From: Pantoea conspicua
GTDB lineage: Bacteria; Pseudomonadota; Gammaproteobacteria; Enterobacterales; Enterobacteriaceae
Length of the DNA stretch: 39,103 nt
Assembly (NCBI RefSeq): GCF_002095315.1
Contig: NZ_MLFN01000041.1
Span: forward strand, 1-39,103
Reading direction: 5' to 3'
In this document: piece by piece, positions 17,235-26,733 of the stretch
How positions within the stretch are numbered: the first letter of the stretch is position 1
How the letters are laid out: each line of letters opens with the position of its first letter
Translations under genes and position numbers: made by a program
The notes under the pieces: generated by a model
Database searches by the model: none
Told to the model about the DNA's origin: nothing
Seen by the model: the letters and a program-made list of their open reading frames with translations, nothing else

Positions 17235-18821
17235 ATGTCTAATCCCTTTTTAGAAGAGGTGGCACGCCGCCGCACCTTCGCGATAATTTCGCACCCGGAT
17301 GCCGGTAAAACCACTATTACCGAAAAAGTCCTGCTGTTCGGACAGGCTATCCAGACCGCCGGTACGGTAAAAGGCCGCGGCTCTAACCAGCACGCTAAGT
17401 CGGACTGGATGGAGATGGAGAAACAGCGTGGTATCTCCATTACCACCTCGGTGATGCAGTTCCCCTATCGCGATAGCCTGGTGAACCTGCTGGATACCCC
17501 AGGGCACGAAGATTTCTCGGAAGATACCTACCGTACGCTGACCGCGGTTGACTGCTGTCTGATGGTGATCGATGCCGCGAAAGGCGTCGAGGATCGTACC
17601 CGCAAGCTGATGGAAGTCACCCGTCTGCGCGATACGCCGATCCTGACCTTTATGAACAAACTGGACCGTGACATCCGCGACCCGATGGAAGTGCTGGATG
17701 AGGTGGAAAGCGAGCTGAAAATTGCCTGCGCGCCCATCACCTGGCCTATCGGCTGTGGCAAGCTGTTCAAAGGGGTCTATCACCTCTATAAAGATGAGAC
17801 CTATCTCTACCAGACCGGTAAAGGCCACACCATTCAGGATGTCCGCATCGTGAAGGGGCTGAACAACCCAGAGCTTGATACCGCGGTCGGGGAAGATCTG
17901 GCGGCACAGCTGCGTGAAGAGCTGGAGCTGGTGCAGGGCGCATCGCATGAATTTGAGCAGGAAGCGTTTCTCAACGGCAAACTGTCGCCGGTCTTCTTCG
18001 GCACCGCGCTAGGTAACTTTGGCGTGGATCATATGCTGGATGGCCTGGTGGCGTGGGCACCGCGTCCGATGCCGCGTGACACCGACACCCGTACGGTAGA
18101 AGCGAAAGAAGAGAAGTTCACCGGCTTCGTGTTTAAGATCCAGGCCAACATGGACCCGAAACACCGCGACCGCGTGGCCTTTATGCGTGTGGTGTCAGGT
18201 AAATATGAAAAAGGGATGAAGCTGCGTCAGGTGCGCACCGGCAAAGATGTGGTGATCTCCGACGCGCTGACCTTTATGGCCGGCGACCGTTCCCACGTTG
18301 AAGAAGCCTATCCCGGCGACATCATCGGCCTGCATAACCACGGTACTATTCAGATCGGCGATACTTTCACCCAGGGTGAGAATATGAAGTTCACCGGTAT
18401 TCCGAACTTCGCGCCGGAGCTGTTCCGTCGTATCCGCCTGCGCGATCCGCTGAAGCAGAAACAGCTGCTGAAAGGGCTGGTTCAGCTGTCGGAAGAGGGG
18501 GCGGTACAGGTGTTCCGTCCGGTTCACAACAACGACCTGATCGTCGGCGCCGTCGGGGTGCTGCAGTTCGATGTGGTGGTGGCGCGTCTGAAGAGCGAAT
18601 ATAACGTCGAGGCGATCTACGAAGCGATCAACGTCTCAACGGCGCGTTGGGTTGAATGTGACGATGCGAAAAAGTTCGAAGACTTCCAGCGTAAAAACGA
18701 AGTGAACCTCGCGCTGGATGGCGGTGATAATTTGACTTATATCGCGCCAACCATGGTGAATCTGAATATTACCCAGGAACGTTATCCTGACGTCAGGTTC
18801 CGCAAAACCCGCGAGCACTGA
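17235..18821 (+). CDS. prfC: Peptide chain release factor 3 (RF3)
   Basis: This is a 528-residue translational GTPase that recycles RF1/RF2 from the ribosome after peptide release. GTPase motifs are intact: P-loop SHPDAGKTT (about 20-28), switch region [17 protein letters not shown] and NKLDRD. Length matches E. coli RF3 (529). It is monocistronic, with a strong hairpin-plus-T terminator after it. In E. coli prfC is also the upstream neighbour of osmY, so the order is ancestral from here to deoD. Confidence 0.97.
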   Translation: MSNPFLEEVARRRTFAIISHPDAGKTTITEKVLLFGQAIQTAGTVKGRGSNQHAKSDWMEMEKQRGISITTSVMQFPYRDSLVNLLDTPGHEDFSEDTYRTLTAVDCCLMVIDAAKGVEDRTRKLMEVTRLRDTPILTFMNKLDRDIRDPMEVLDEVESELKIACAPITWPIGCGKLFKGVYHLYKDETYLYQTGKGHTIQDVRIVKGLNNPELDTAVGEDLAAQLREELELVQGASHEFEQEAFLNGKLSPVFFGTALGNFGVDHMLDGLVAWAPRPMPRDTDTRTVEAKEEKFTGFVFKIQANMDPKHRDRVAFMRVVSGKYEKGMKLRQVRTGKDVVISDALTFMAGDRSHVEEAYPGDIIGLHNHGTIQIGDTFTQGENMKFTGIPNFAPELFRRIRLRDPLKQKQLLKGLVQLSEEGAVQVFRPVHNNDLIVGAVGVLQFDVVVARLKSEYNVEAIYEAINVSTARWVECDDAKKFEDFQRKNEVNLALDGGDNLTYIAPTMVNLNITQERYPDVRFRKTREH

Positions 18822-18834
18822 TCCTGCGCTATCC

Positions 18835-18865
18835 GGGCCATTCCAGCTGGGAATGGCCCTGTTTT
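18835..18865 (+). terminator. Rho-independent terminator of prfC
   Basis: The perfect 10-bp arms GGGCCATTCC/GGAATGGCCC (loop of five) are followed by TGTTTTCC. It lies 13 bases after the prfC stop. Confidence 0.8.
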
Positions 18866-19080
18866 CCCCGCTACAGACTCCTCCTAAAAAACCACTTTTC
18901 CTCTCGTTTTGACGTGTGATCAACCAGTTAGCCAGGCAAAGCGCGAAATGTTGTCTATGATTATTCTATCGGACGGCGGAAGAGACTTCTCTTGTCCTTA
19001 CGTCCTGTAACCCAGCAGTGCGGTTTGCTGCTGTTGCGCCCACAGTTTTGGGCGAGTTAACTGATAGAAGGAATATATCG

Positions 19081-19695
19081 ATGAACAAGACTAAGATTGC
19101 CAAAACCCTGATGGCTGCAATGATTGGCTCAGCACTGATCAGCGGCAGCGCGCTGGCTGACGAGTCGCTTTCTCAGAAAGCGTCACAGACGGCAGACAGC
19201 ACGGGTTCGAAAATCGATAGTTCTATGAAAAAAGTCGATGGTTTTATGGATGACAGCGGCATCACCGCCAAGGCAAAAGCTGCACTGGTTGATGATGACG
19301 CAATTAAAAGCACGGATATTTCGGTAAAAACGCATCAGGGCGTGGTGACTTTAAGCGGTTTCGTCACCTCACAGGATCAGGCTGAAAAAGCCGTGGCTGT
19401 GGTGCAGAAAATCGAAGGTGTTAAATCCGTCAGCGACAAACTACACGTTAAAGACAGCAAATCTCAGTCGATGAAAGGTTATGCGGGCGATGCCGCTACG
19501 ACCAGCGAAATTAAAGCTAAGCTATTAGCGGATGACATTGTTCCGTCGCGCAACGTAAAAGTTGAAACCACCGACGGCGTTGTTCAGCTTTCAGGGCACG
19601 TGGCAAATCAGGCACAGTCAGACCGTGCTGAAAGCATCGCGAAAGCCATTGAAGGCGTGAAAAGCGTTAAGAATGACCTGACGGTTAAATCTTAA
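19081..19695 (+). CDS. osmY: Osmotically inducible periplasmic protein OsmY
   Basis: The product is a 204-residue periplasmic chaperone-like protein with two BON domains (about 60-128 and 138-204; each has a VQLSG/VTLSG core and an IEGVKSV ending). The signal peptide spans residues 1-28 ([16 protein letters not shown] start, cleavage after SALA). The start at 19081 is chosen because it begins the signal peptide and has AAGGAA eight bases upstream. Length equals E. coli OsmY (201-204). In E. coli it is induced by RpoS and high osmolarity. It is followed by ytjA, as in E. coli. Confidence 0.95.
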   Translation: MNKTKIAKTLMAAMIGSALISGSALADESLSQKASQTADSTGSKIDSSMKKVDGFMDDSGITAKAKAALVDDDAIKSTDISVKTHQGVVTLSGFVTSQDQAEKAVAVVQKIEGVKSVSDKLHVKDSKSQSMKGYAGDAATTSEIKAKLLADDIVPSRNVKVETTDGVVQLSGHVANQAQSDRAESIAKAIEGVKSVKNDLTVKS

Positions 19696-19701
19696 TGGTA
19701 A

Positions 19702-19730
19702 CCGTGCGGCCGCAACAGCAGGCCGCACGG
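19702..19730 (+). terminator. Hairpin between osmY and ytjA
   Basis: The perfect 10-bp GC-rich arms CCGTGCGGCC/GGCCGCACGG enclose a nine-base loop. No T-run follows, so it may be a weak terminator, an attenuator or an RNA-stabilising 3' end. Confidence 0.45.
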
Positions 19731-19794
19731 ATAAAAGATACCCATCCGGGGATTAAATAAGCAGTTCGATTTTCAATAGGGTAAGGAGAGGCTT

Positions 19795-19956
19795 ATGTTT
19801 CGTTGGGGCATTATTTTTCTGGTAATCGCACTGATTGCTGCAGCGTTAGGTTTTGGCGGTTTAGCGGGTACAGCAGCATGGGCAGCTAAAGTTGTCTTCG
19901 TTGTTGGTATTATCCTGTTCCTCATCAGCCTGTTTACCGGCCGTAAAAAGCTTTAG
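19795..19956 (+). CDS. ytjA: YtjA, small DUF1328 membrane protein
   Basis: The product has 53 residues: [20 protein letters not shown], then a small-residue stretch, then [22 protein letters not shown]. Two membrane helices are joined by a [11 protein letters not shown] loop. This is the DUF1328/YtjA family, found in E. coli at the same place between osmY and yjjU. AAGGAGAGG lies just upstream of ATG. Its function is unknown. Its partner genes suggest expression under envelope or osmotic stress. Confidence 0.9.
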   Translation: MFRWGIIFLVIALIAAALGFGGLAGTAAWAAKVVFVVGIILFLISLFTGRKKL

Positions 19957-20182
19957 CCGATGAGTCCTGCAGTATAATGCAAAGCATGTAAGCATAAAGC
20001 GGAGACCAGTCATCGGTAGCGAATGAGGTGAAAAAGGGATTTTTTTCACACCGCTACAAGGGGCAACCAGTACAGTGCGGTTGCCCGGCTAAAGGAGGGT
20101 ATGACTGGTTCTCCGGAATGCTGCTGGACAGACGTAACAATCCTTCAGCCTGCCCGCGGGAACCCCTTTTGAGGTTCACACA

Positions 20183-21235
20183 GTGGGTATACGCATTCCC
20201 GTCACGCTCGGCGCCATTGAACCTCTTGCGCTGACACCGTTTAAATCTCATAAAATTGCGCTGGTCTGCGAAGGCGGCGGTCAACGCGGTATCTTCACCG
20301 CTGGTGTGCTGGATGAGTTTCAGCGTGCCCGATTTAACCCCTTTCAACTGATGCTCGGCACCTCTGCCGGCGCGCAAAATCTTTCTGCCTTTGTCTGTGG
20401 TCAGCCTGGCTACGCCCGTCGTGTGATAACCCGTTACACCACCAACAAACTCTTTTTCGATCCGCTACGTTTCGTGCGCGGCGGTAACCTGATCGATCTC
20501 GACTGGCTGGTCGAAACCACGCGCCGCGAATTTCCTCTGGCGATGACCAGCGCCGAAAAAATGTTCTCCAGCGGGCGCGAGTTTTATATGTGCGCCTGCC
20601 GCAGCGACGACTACACGCCGGGTTACTTCACGCCAACGGCTGACAACTGGCTGGATTTAATCAGAGCCTCCAGCGCCATTCCCGGCTTCTACCGGCTTGG
20701 GGTGAACCTTGAAGGGATCAGCTATCTGGATGGCGGTATCAGTGATGCGATTCCGGTGCGGGAAGCGGCGCGTCGTGGCGCAGATACCATTGTGGTGATA
20801 CGCACCGTACCGTCACAGATGTTCTACACGCCAAAATGGTTTAAGCGCATGGAGCGCTGGATGACGGCGGCTGCCTTCCAGCCGATGATTAACGTGCTGC
20901 ACCAGCATGAGCAGAGCTATCGCGAAATTCAGCAGTTTATTGAAAATCCGCCCGGTGACTTACGCATCATTGAGATCTTTCCCCCGCATGTGCTGGCCAG
21001 CAGTGCGCTCGGCAGCCGTATTTCGTCGCTGAACCAGGATTACCATCTGGGCCGGCGCTGCGGCCGCTATTTCCTCGCCACGCTGGGCCAGTGGCTAAGT
21101 GATGTGGAGCTGCAAAGCCCGCCGCGCATCATTATACCGTCTGTGCCGGTTGCCAATGCGCCCGATAATCGCGAGATTATTACGCCGCCGCTGGCGGATA
21201 ATGATGCCGATTACGATAAAGGATCGCTGGCATGA
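20183..21235 (+). CDS. yjjU: Patatin-like phospholipase family protein YjjU
   Basis: The product is a 350-residue cytoplasmic protein starting at GTG (20183). GAGG lies eight bases upstream, and the first residues GIRIPVTLG align with the E. coli YjjU N-terminus. Patatin motifs: oxyanion loop CEGGGQRG (about 31-38), nucleophile GTSAG (about 58-62) and the catalytic Asp in DGGIS (about 191-195). The family hydrolyses acyl lipids; the natural substrate of YjjU is unknown. It shares ATGA with yjjV, so the two are translationally coupled. Confidence 0.93.
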   Translation: MGIRIPVTLGAIEPLALTPFKSHKIALVCEGGGQRGIFTAGVLDEFQRARFNPFQLMLGTSAGAQNLSAFVCGQPGYARRVITRYTTNKLFFDPLRFVRGGNLIDLDWLVETTRREFPLAMTSAEKMFSSGREFYMCACRSDDYTPGYFTPTADNWLDLIRASSAIPGFYRLGVNLEGISYLDGGISDAIPVREAARRGADTIVVIRTVPSQMFYTPKWFKRMERWMTAAAFQPMINVLHQHEQSYREIQQFIENPPGDLRIIEIFPPHVLASSALGSRISSLNQDYHLGRRCGRYFLATLGQWLSDVELQSPPRIIIPSVPVANAPDNREIITPPLADNDADYDKGSLA

Positions 21236-22038
21236 GGTTTATCGATACACACTGTCATTTTGATTTTCCACCGTTTGAGTCGGACGCCGACGCCAGCCTG
21301 GCGCGTGCCGCTGCCGCGGGCATAGAGAAGATCATTATCCCGGCCGTGGAGGCCAGTCGCTTTAACCGGGTCTGCGAGCTGGCTGCCACCCATGCTCCGC
21401 TCTACGCCGCGCTTGGGCTGCATCCGATTGCCATTGAGCAGCACCAGGAAGCCCATCTCGATCAACTGGAGATGATGTTGCAGCAGCGCCCGCGTAAGCT
21501 GGTGGCGATCGGCGAGATCGGGCTGGATCTCTATCGCGACGATCCGCAGTTTGATAAGCAACTGCGCTTTCTTGATGCGCAGCTTAAACTGGCGAAACGT
21601 TACGCGCTGCCGGTGATCCTGCACTCACGTCGTACCCATGACAAACTGGCCCAGCATCTGCGGCGTCACGATCTGCCGCGTCGCGGAGTGGTACACGGTT
21701 TCGCGGGCAGCCTGCAACAGGCGCAGGCGTTTATTAAACTCGGCTATGCGATTGGCGTTGGTGGCACCATCACCTATGAACGGGCCAGCAAAACCCGCCA
21801 GACGCTGGCGCAACTGCCGCTCTCCTCGCTGCTACTGGAAACCGATGCACCGGATATGCCGCTAAAAGGCTTTCAGGGCCAGCCAAACCGGCCAGAACGG
21901 GCACGCCAGGTGTGGGAGACGCTCTGCACCCTGCGGGAAGAATCCCCTGAAGAGATCGCCGATGCGCTATGGCATAACAGCCAGCAGCTGTTTCAGCTTG
22001 AACCCGCTTTTCCCGCCGTATGCCATCAACCCGTTTAG
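21232..22038 (+). CDS. yjjV: TatD-family metal-dependent hydrolase YjjV
   Basis: The product is a 268-residue TIM-barrel hydrolase. Metal ligands of the TatD family are visible: DTHCHFD (5-11), the Glu in GEIGLD, H in ILHSR, H in VHGFAG and D in LLETDAP. The family includes 3'-5' exonucleases and D-aminoacyl-tRNA deacylase-like enzymes. The start ATG overlaps the yjjU stop. Order and length match E. coli yjjUV upstream of the deo operon. Confidence 0.93.
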   Translation: MRFIDTHCHFDFPPFESDADASLARAAAAGIEKIIIPAVEASRFNRVCELAATHAPLYAALGLHPIAIEQHQEAHLDQLEMMLQQRPRKLVAIGEIGLDLYRDDPQFDKQLRFLDAQLKLAKRYALPVILHSRRTHDKLAQHLRRHDLPRRGVVHGFAGSLQQAQAFIKLGYAIGVGGTITYERASKTRQTLAQLPLSSLLLETDAPDMPLKGFQGQPNRPERARQVWETLCTLREESPEEIADALWHNSQQLFQLEPAFPAVCHQPV

Positions 22039-22069
22039 CGGTAGCGGATCGCCTTTGTCCCAGGGTGAA

Positions 22070-22085
22070 TGTGATAATAGTAACA
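22070..22085. promoter_or_regulatory. Possible upstream CRP site of the deo operon
   Basis: TGTGATAATAGTAACA matches TGTGA-N6-TCACA except for one base in the second half-site. It is 110 bases upstream of the better CRP site. A TATAAT box at 22101-22106 lies downstream of it. Confidence 0.35.
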
Positions 22086-22179
22086 TTCGGTCGGCTGGCG
22101 TATAATGGGCTTTAAATGGCGTTATATGCGACTCAGATCTGGTTTTTCATGTCAGTATTACATCATTTTCTTATTCTGA

Positions 22180-22222
22180 TGTGACTGCCAGCACATAAAA
22201 TCGCCGGTGACGCTGTTATTAT
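22180..22222 (+). promoter_or_regulatory. CRP-dependent deoC promoter (CRP site plus -10)
   Basis: TGTGACTGCCAGCACA (22180-22195) fits the CRP consensus with one mismatch. A -10-like TATTAT lies at 22217-22222. A start near 22229 would place the CRP centre at about -41.5, the class II position, close to that of the proximal site in E. coli deoP2. A CytR site between CRP sites would be expected but cannot be called by eye. Confidence 0.55.
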
Positions 22223-22277
22223 TATCACATTCCGCCGGCCAGCCGGTGGATCGCACCTCGATCCTTTGGAGAGCCTC

Positions 22278-23057
22278 ATGACCGATATCAAACACCTTGC
22301 CCTGCGCGCCCTGAAACTGATGGATTTAACCACCCTGAATGACGACGACACCGACGAAAAAGTGATCGCGCTTTGTCATCAGGCAAAATCCCCGGCAGGT
22401 AACACGGCGGCTATCTGCATCTATCCGCGCTTTATCCCGATTGCACGTAAAACGCTGCGTGAACAGGGTACGCCGGAGATTCGTATCGCCACGGTGACCA
22501 ATTTCCCGCATGGCAACGATGACATTGAGATCGCGCTGGCTGAAACCCGTGCGGCGATCGCTTACGGCGCCGATGAAGTGGATGTGGTGTTCCCGTACCG
22601 TGCGCTGATTGCCGGCAACAGCCAGGTCGGTTTTGATCTGGTGAAAGCCTGTAAAACCGCCTGCGCCGAAGCGAATGTGCTGCTGAAAGTGATTATCGAA
22701 ACCGGCGAACTCAAGCAGGAAGCGCTGATCCGTCAGGCGTCTGAAATCGCGATTGATGCCGGTGCGGACTTCATCAAAACCTCCACCGGTAAAGTGTCGG
22801 TCAACGCTACGCCGGAAGTGGCGCAGATCATGATGAGCGTCATCCGCGATAAAGGCGTCAGCCAGCAGGTCGGTTTCAAACCGGCGGGTGGCGTGCGCAC
22901 CGCTGAAGATGCGGCAATTTACCTGCAGCTGGCGGAAGAGACGCTGGGTGCGGAGTGGGCCGATGCGCGTCACTTCCGCTTTGGTGCCTCCAGCCTGCTG
23001 GCGAGCCTGCTGAATACCCTGGGTCATGACAGCGACACCAGCAAAGCGGGTTACTGA
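22278..23057 (+). CDS. deoC: Deoxyribose-phosphate aldolase
   Basis: The product is a 259-residue class I aldolase that cleaves 2-deoxyribose 5-phosphate to glyceraldehyde 3-phosphate and acetaldehyde, the last step of deoxynucleoside use. The Schiff-base Lys167 (DFIKTSTGK), Lys201 (VGFKPAGG) and proton-relay Asp102 (DEVDVVF) are all in place. The start at 22278 (GGAGAG upstream) gives the E. coli length. First gene of deoCABD. Confidence 0.97.
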   Translation: MTDIKHLALRALKLMDLTTLNDDDTDEKVIALCHQAKSPAGNTAAICIYPRFIPIARKTLREQGTPEIRIATVTNFPHGNDDIEIALAETRAAIAYGADEVDVVFPYRALIAGNSQVGFDLVKACKTACAEANVLLKVIIETGELKQEALIRQASEIAIDAGADFIKTSTGKVSVNATPEVAQIMMSVIRDKGVSQQVGFKPAGGVRTAEDAAIYLQLAEETLGAEWADARHFRFGASSLLASLLNTLGHDSDTSKAGY

Positions 23058-23119
23058 TCCCTCAGGCGGTCGCTGACCGCCTGTTCTCCATCCTGATTTC
23101 CCTGAACCAGGGGGCTACC

Positions 23120-24448
23120 TTGTTCCTGCCACAAGAAATTATTCGCAAAAAACGTGACGGTCATGCGCTGACTGACGCTGAAATCCGCTTCTTTATCAAC
23201 GGCGTCCGTGATAACAGCGTCTCGGAAGGCCAGATCGCCGCGCTGGCGATGACCATCTATTTTCATGATATGACGCTGCCTGAGCGCGTGGCGCTGACCA
23301 TGGCGATGCGTGATTCCGGTACCGTGCTGAACTGGAAATCACTCAACCTGAACGGCCCGGTGGTGGATAAGCATTCGACCGGCGGTGTCGGCGATGTGAC
23401 GTCGCTGATGCTCGGGCCGATGGTGGCAGCCTGCGGCGGCTATATTCCGATGATCTCCGGCCGTGGCCTCGGCCACACCGGCGGCACGCTGGACAAGCTG
23501 GAGGCGATCCCCGGCTTTGATATTTTCCCCAGCGATGACCGCTTCCGCGAGATCATCAAACAGGTTGGGGTGGCGATTATCGGCCAGACCAACTCCCTGG
23601 CCCCGGCGGATAAACGCTTTTACGCCACGCGTGACATTACCGCTACCGTAGACTCGATTCCGCTGATTACCGCCTCGATTCTGGCGAAGAAGCTGGCGGA
23701 AGGGCTGGATGCGCTGGTGATGGACGTTAAAGTGGGCTCGGGCGCGTTTATGCCGACTTACGAGACGTCAGAAGCGCTGGCGCAGTCGATTGTGGGCGTT
23801 GCTAACGGGGCGGGCTGTCAGACTACCGCGCTGCTCACCGACATGAATCAGGTGCTGGCGTCGTCAGCCGGTAACGCACTGGAAGTGCGGGAAGCAGTGC
23901 GCTTCCTCACCGGCGAACAGCGCAATCCACGTCTGCTGGAAGTGACGCTGGCGCTGTGCAGCGAAATGTTGATTTCCGGCAAACTGGCCGCAGATGAGAA
24001 AGAAGCGCGCCAGCAGCTGATGCAGGTGCTGGATAACGGCAAAGCAGCGGAGATTTTCGCCCGCATGGTGGCGGCGCAGAACGGCCCAGCCGATTTTGTT
24101 GAGCGCTACGACGCGTATCTGCCTGCGCCGATGCTCAGCAAGGCGGTCTATGCCGATCAGCCGGGTATTGTCAGCAGCATGGATACCCGGGCGCTGGGGC
24201 TGGCGGTGGTTTCAATGGGCGGCGGGCGCCAGCGCGCCAGCGACAGCATTGATTACAGCGTTGGTTTAAGCGAGATGATTACCCTGGGTGAGCGTGCTGA
24301 TGCTCAGCGACCGCTGGCGATTATCCATGCCAGCAACGAAGCGCAGTGGCAACAGGCCGCCGAAGCGGTCAAAGCCGCGCTGGTGCTGAGTGATACCGCG
24401 CCCGCCACCACGCCAGTGGTCTATCGTCGTGTGAGCGATGTCAGTTAA
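23120..24448 (+). CDS. deoA: Thymidine phosphorylase
   Basis: The product is a 442-residue dimeric enzyme splitting thymidine and deoxyuridine with phosphate into base and deoxyribose 1-phosphate. Family signature [16 protein letters not shown] (about 113-128) and phosphate-site KHSTGGVGD (about 84-92) are present. It starts with TTG, as in E. coli, with GGGGG upstream. It lies 62 bases after deoC; its product is passed to DeoB. Confidence 0.97.
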   Translation: MFLPQEIIRKKRDGHALTDAEIRFFINGVRDNSVSEGQIAALAMTIYFHDMTLPERVALTMAMRDSGTVLNWKSLNLNGPVVDKHSTGGVGDVTSLMLGPMVAACGGYIPMISGRGLGHTGGTLDKLEAIPGFDIFPSDDRFREIIKQVGVAIIGQTNSLAPADKRFYATRDITATVDSIPLITASILAKKLAEGLDALVMDVKVGSGAFMPTYETSEALAQSIVGVANGAGCQTTALLTDMNQVLASSAGNALEVREAVRFLTGEQRNPRLLEVTLALCSEMLISGKLAADEKEARQQLMQVLDNGKAAEIFARMVAAQNGPADFVERYDAYLPAPMLSKAVYADQPGIVSSMDTRALGLAVVSMGGGRQRASDSIDYSVGLSEMITLGERADAQRPLAIIHASNEAQWQQAAEAVKAALVLSDTAPATTPVVYRRVSDVS

Positions 24449-24543
24449 CCGGCCAGTAATCGGTGCCAGCGGCAATGCATTCGGGTATACTGATCTGATC
24501 GCTTTTTTTTGACTTGTCACGCGCCATTGCGCAGGAGACTTGC

Positions 24544-25767
24544 ATGAAACGTGCTTTTATTATGGTTCTCGACTCCTTCGGGATCGGCTCCAGTAAAGAT
24601 GCTGATAAATTCGGTGACGAAGGTTCAGATACGCTCGGCCACATTGCTGAAGCCTGTTTCAACGGTGAAGCAGATAAAGGCCGTAAAGGGCCACTTCATC
24701 TGCCTAACCTGACCGCACTGGGTCTGGGTAAAGCCGCAGAACTCTCTACCGGTCGCTTCCCGGCGGGCCTCGATCCGAACGCGAAGATCACCGGCGCTTA
24801 CGCTTACGCCAGCGAAATTTCGTCAGGTAAAGATACGCCGTCAGGCCACTGGGAAATCGCCGGGGTTCCGGTGCTGTTCGACTGGGGTTACTTCAGCGAT
24901 CAGGAGAACAGCTTCCCGCAGGAACTGCTCGATAAGCTGGTTGAGCGCGCGGAGCTGCCGGGCTATCTCGGTAACTGCCACTCTTCCGGTACGGTGATTC
25001 TGGATCAGCTGGGTGAAGAGCACATGAAAACCGGCAAGCCGATTTTCTACACCTCTGCGGACTCGGTATTCCAGATCGCCTGTCACGAAGAGACCTTTGG
25101 CCTGGATCGCCTCTATGCGCTGTGCGAGATTGCCCGCGAAGAGCTGACGGAAGGCGGTTACAACATCGGTCGCGTGATTGCGCGTCCGTTTGTCGGCGAT
25201 AAAGCGGGTCACTTCGAACGCACCGGCAACCGTCACGATCTGGCGGTGGAGCCTCCGTCTGCCACCATGCTGAAAAAGCTGGTGGATGAGAAGGGCGGTC
25301 ATGTGATTTCGGTGGGGAAAATCGCCGATATCTATGCGGAACAGGGCATCACCAAAAAGGTCAAAGCGACCGGACTGGATGCGCTGTTTGACGCCACGAT
25401 TCAGGAGATGAAAATCGCGCCGGATCAGTCGATTGTCTTTACCAACTTTGTCGACTTCGACTCGACCTGGGGACATCGCCGTGATGTCGCCGGTTATGCG
25501 GGCGGACTGGAGCTGTTTGACCGTCGTCTGCCGGAGCTGATGGAGCTGGTGGGCGAGGATGACATTCTGATCCTGACTGCCGACCACGGCTGCGATCCGA
25601 CCTGGAAAGGCACCGAACATACCCGTGAGCACATTCCGATTCTGATTTACGGGCCGAAAGTTGAACCGGGTTCACTCGGTTATCGCGAAACCTTCGCCGA
25701 TATCGGTCAGACAATTGCACACTATTTTGGCCTGTCCGACATGGACTATGGCAAGAACATGCTGTAA
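24544..25767 (+). CDS. deoB: Phosphopentomutase
   Basis: The product is a 407-residue Mn-dependent mutase of the alkaline-phosphatase superfamily converting (deoxy)ribose 1-phosphate to 5-phosphate. Metal-site residues are present: DSFGIG (10-15) and [10 protein letters not shown] with THTREHIP-like follow-up near the C-terminus. The ATG at 24544 (CAGGAG upstream) gives exactly the E. coli length; a longer in-frame ATG lacks similarity. A TATACT box at about 24485-24490 in the 95-bp gap might be an internal promoter. Confidence 0.97.
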   Translation: MKRAFIMVLDSFGIGSSKDADKFGDEGSDTLGHIAEACFNGEADKGRKGPLHLPNLTALGLGKAAELSTGRFPAGLDPNAKITGAYAYASEISSGKDTPSGHWEIAGVPVLFDWGYFSDQENSFPQELLDKLVERAELPGYLGNCHSSGTVILDQLGEEHMKTGKPIFYTSADSVFQIACHEETFGLDRLYALCEIAREELTEGGYNIGRVIARPFVGDKAGHFERTGNRHDLAVEPPSATMLKKLVDEKGGHVISVGKIADIYAEQGITKKVKATGLDALFDATIQEMKIAPDQSIVFTNFVDFDSTWGHRRDVAGYAGGLELFDRRLPELMELVGEDDILILTADHGCDPTWKGTEHTREHIPILIYGPKVEPGSLGYRETFADIGQTIAHYFGLSDMDYGKNML

Positions 25768-25796
25768 CCCAGCGATTTAACAAGGATAAAGTAACA

Positions 25797-26510
25797 ATGG
25801 CAACTCCGCATATTAATGCCGAAATGGGTGACTTCGCTGACGTGGTCCTGATGCCGGGTGACCCGCTGCGTGCGAAACACATTGCTGAAACCTTCCTGGA
25901 AAATCCGGTGGAAGTGAACAATGTGCGCGGCATGCTGGGCTACACCGGCACCTACAAAGGGCGCAAAATTTCAGTGATGGGCCACGGTATGGGCATTCCA
26001 TCCTGCTCAATCTACACCAAAGAGCTGATCACCGACTTCGGCGTGAAGAAGATCATTCGTGTAGGTTCCTGTGGTGCGGTGCGTGCAGACGTTAAACTGC
26101 GCGATATCGTGATTGGTATGGGTGCCTGCACCGATTCCAAAGTCAACCGTATGCGTTTCAAGGATCACGACTTCGCGGCGATTGCCGATTTCGACATGGT
26201 GCGTAACGCAGTCGATGCGGCTAAAAATCTGGGTGTGGAAGCGCGCGTCGGTAACATCTTCTCCGCCGATCTGTTCTATACCCCGGATCCGCAGATGTTC
26301 GACGTGATGGAAAAATATGGCATCCTCGGCGTTGAGATGGAAGCGGCGGGCATCTACGGTGTGGCGGCAGAATTCGGTGCTAAAGCGCTGACCATCTGTA
26401 CCGTATCGGACCATATCCGTACCCATGAGCAGACCACGGCGGCTGAACGTCAGACCACCTTCAACGACATGATCAAAATTGCGCTGGAGTCAGTGCTGCT
26501 GGGTGATTAA
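25797..26510 (+). CDS. deoD: Purine nucleoside phosphorylase DeoD-type
   Basis: The product is a 237-residue hexameric phosphorylase for purine (deoxy)nucleosides. Signatures: phosphate loop MPGDPLRAK (about 19-27), [22 protein letters not shown] (180s, ribose-binding Glu) and catalytic Asp in VSDHI. E. coli DeoD has 239 residues. It is the last gene of deoCABD, preceded by AAGGA. A hairpin follows about 50 bases later. Confidence 0.97.
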   Translation: MATPHINAEMGDFADVVLMPGDPLRAKHIAETFLENPVEVNNVRGMLGYTGTYKGRKISVMGHGMGIPSCSIYTKELITDFGVKKIIRVGSCGAVRADVKLRDIVIGMGACTDSKVNRMRFKDHDFAAIADFDMVRNAVDAAKNLGVEARVGNIFSADLFYTPDPQMFDVMEKYGILGVEMEAAGIYGVAAEFGAKALTICTVSDHIRTHEQTTAAERQTTFNDMIKIALESVLLGD

Positions 26511-26557
26511 TCAACGTGGCCGGTGCGGTTTGATGCTGGCTGCCTGATGATCTCTCC

Positions 26558-26583
26558 GGGTCCTCTTTTCACACAGAGGGCCC
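26558..26583 (+). terminator. Probable terminator of the deo operon
   Basis: The arms GGGTCCTCT/AGAGGGCCC (one G-T pair, eight-base loop) are followed by a pyrimidine-rich stretch with CTTTTCCC rather than a clean T-run. Confidence 0.5.
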
Positions 26584-26733
26584 GATCTCTCTGCTTTTCC
26601 CATCCTGTAACATTCACATCAAATGACACACTTTTCGCCAGGCTTGTGCATCTTCGCGCTGGTACGCCTGCGAGCGCGCTTTATCATGTTGCGGAACAAC
26701 AAATAATAAGTAACCGCCTGATAATGCTGCCTG

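Noticed and set aside
22039..22277. DeoR operator before deoC
   Set aside because: No sequence close to TGTTAGAATTCTAACA is present in the gap.
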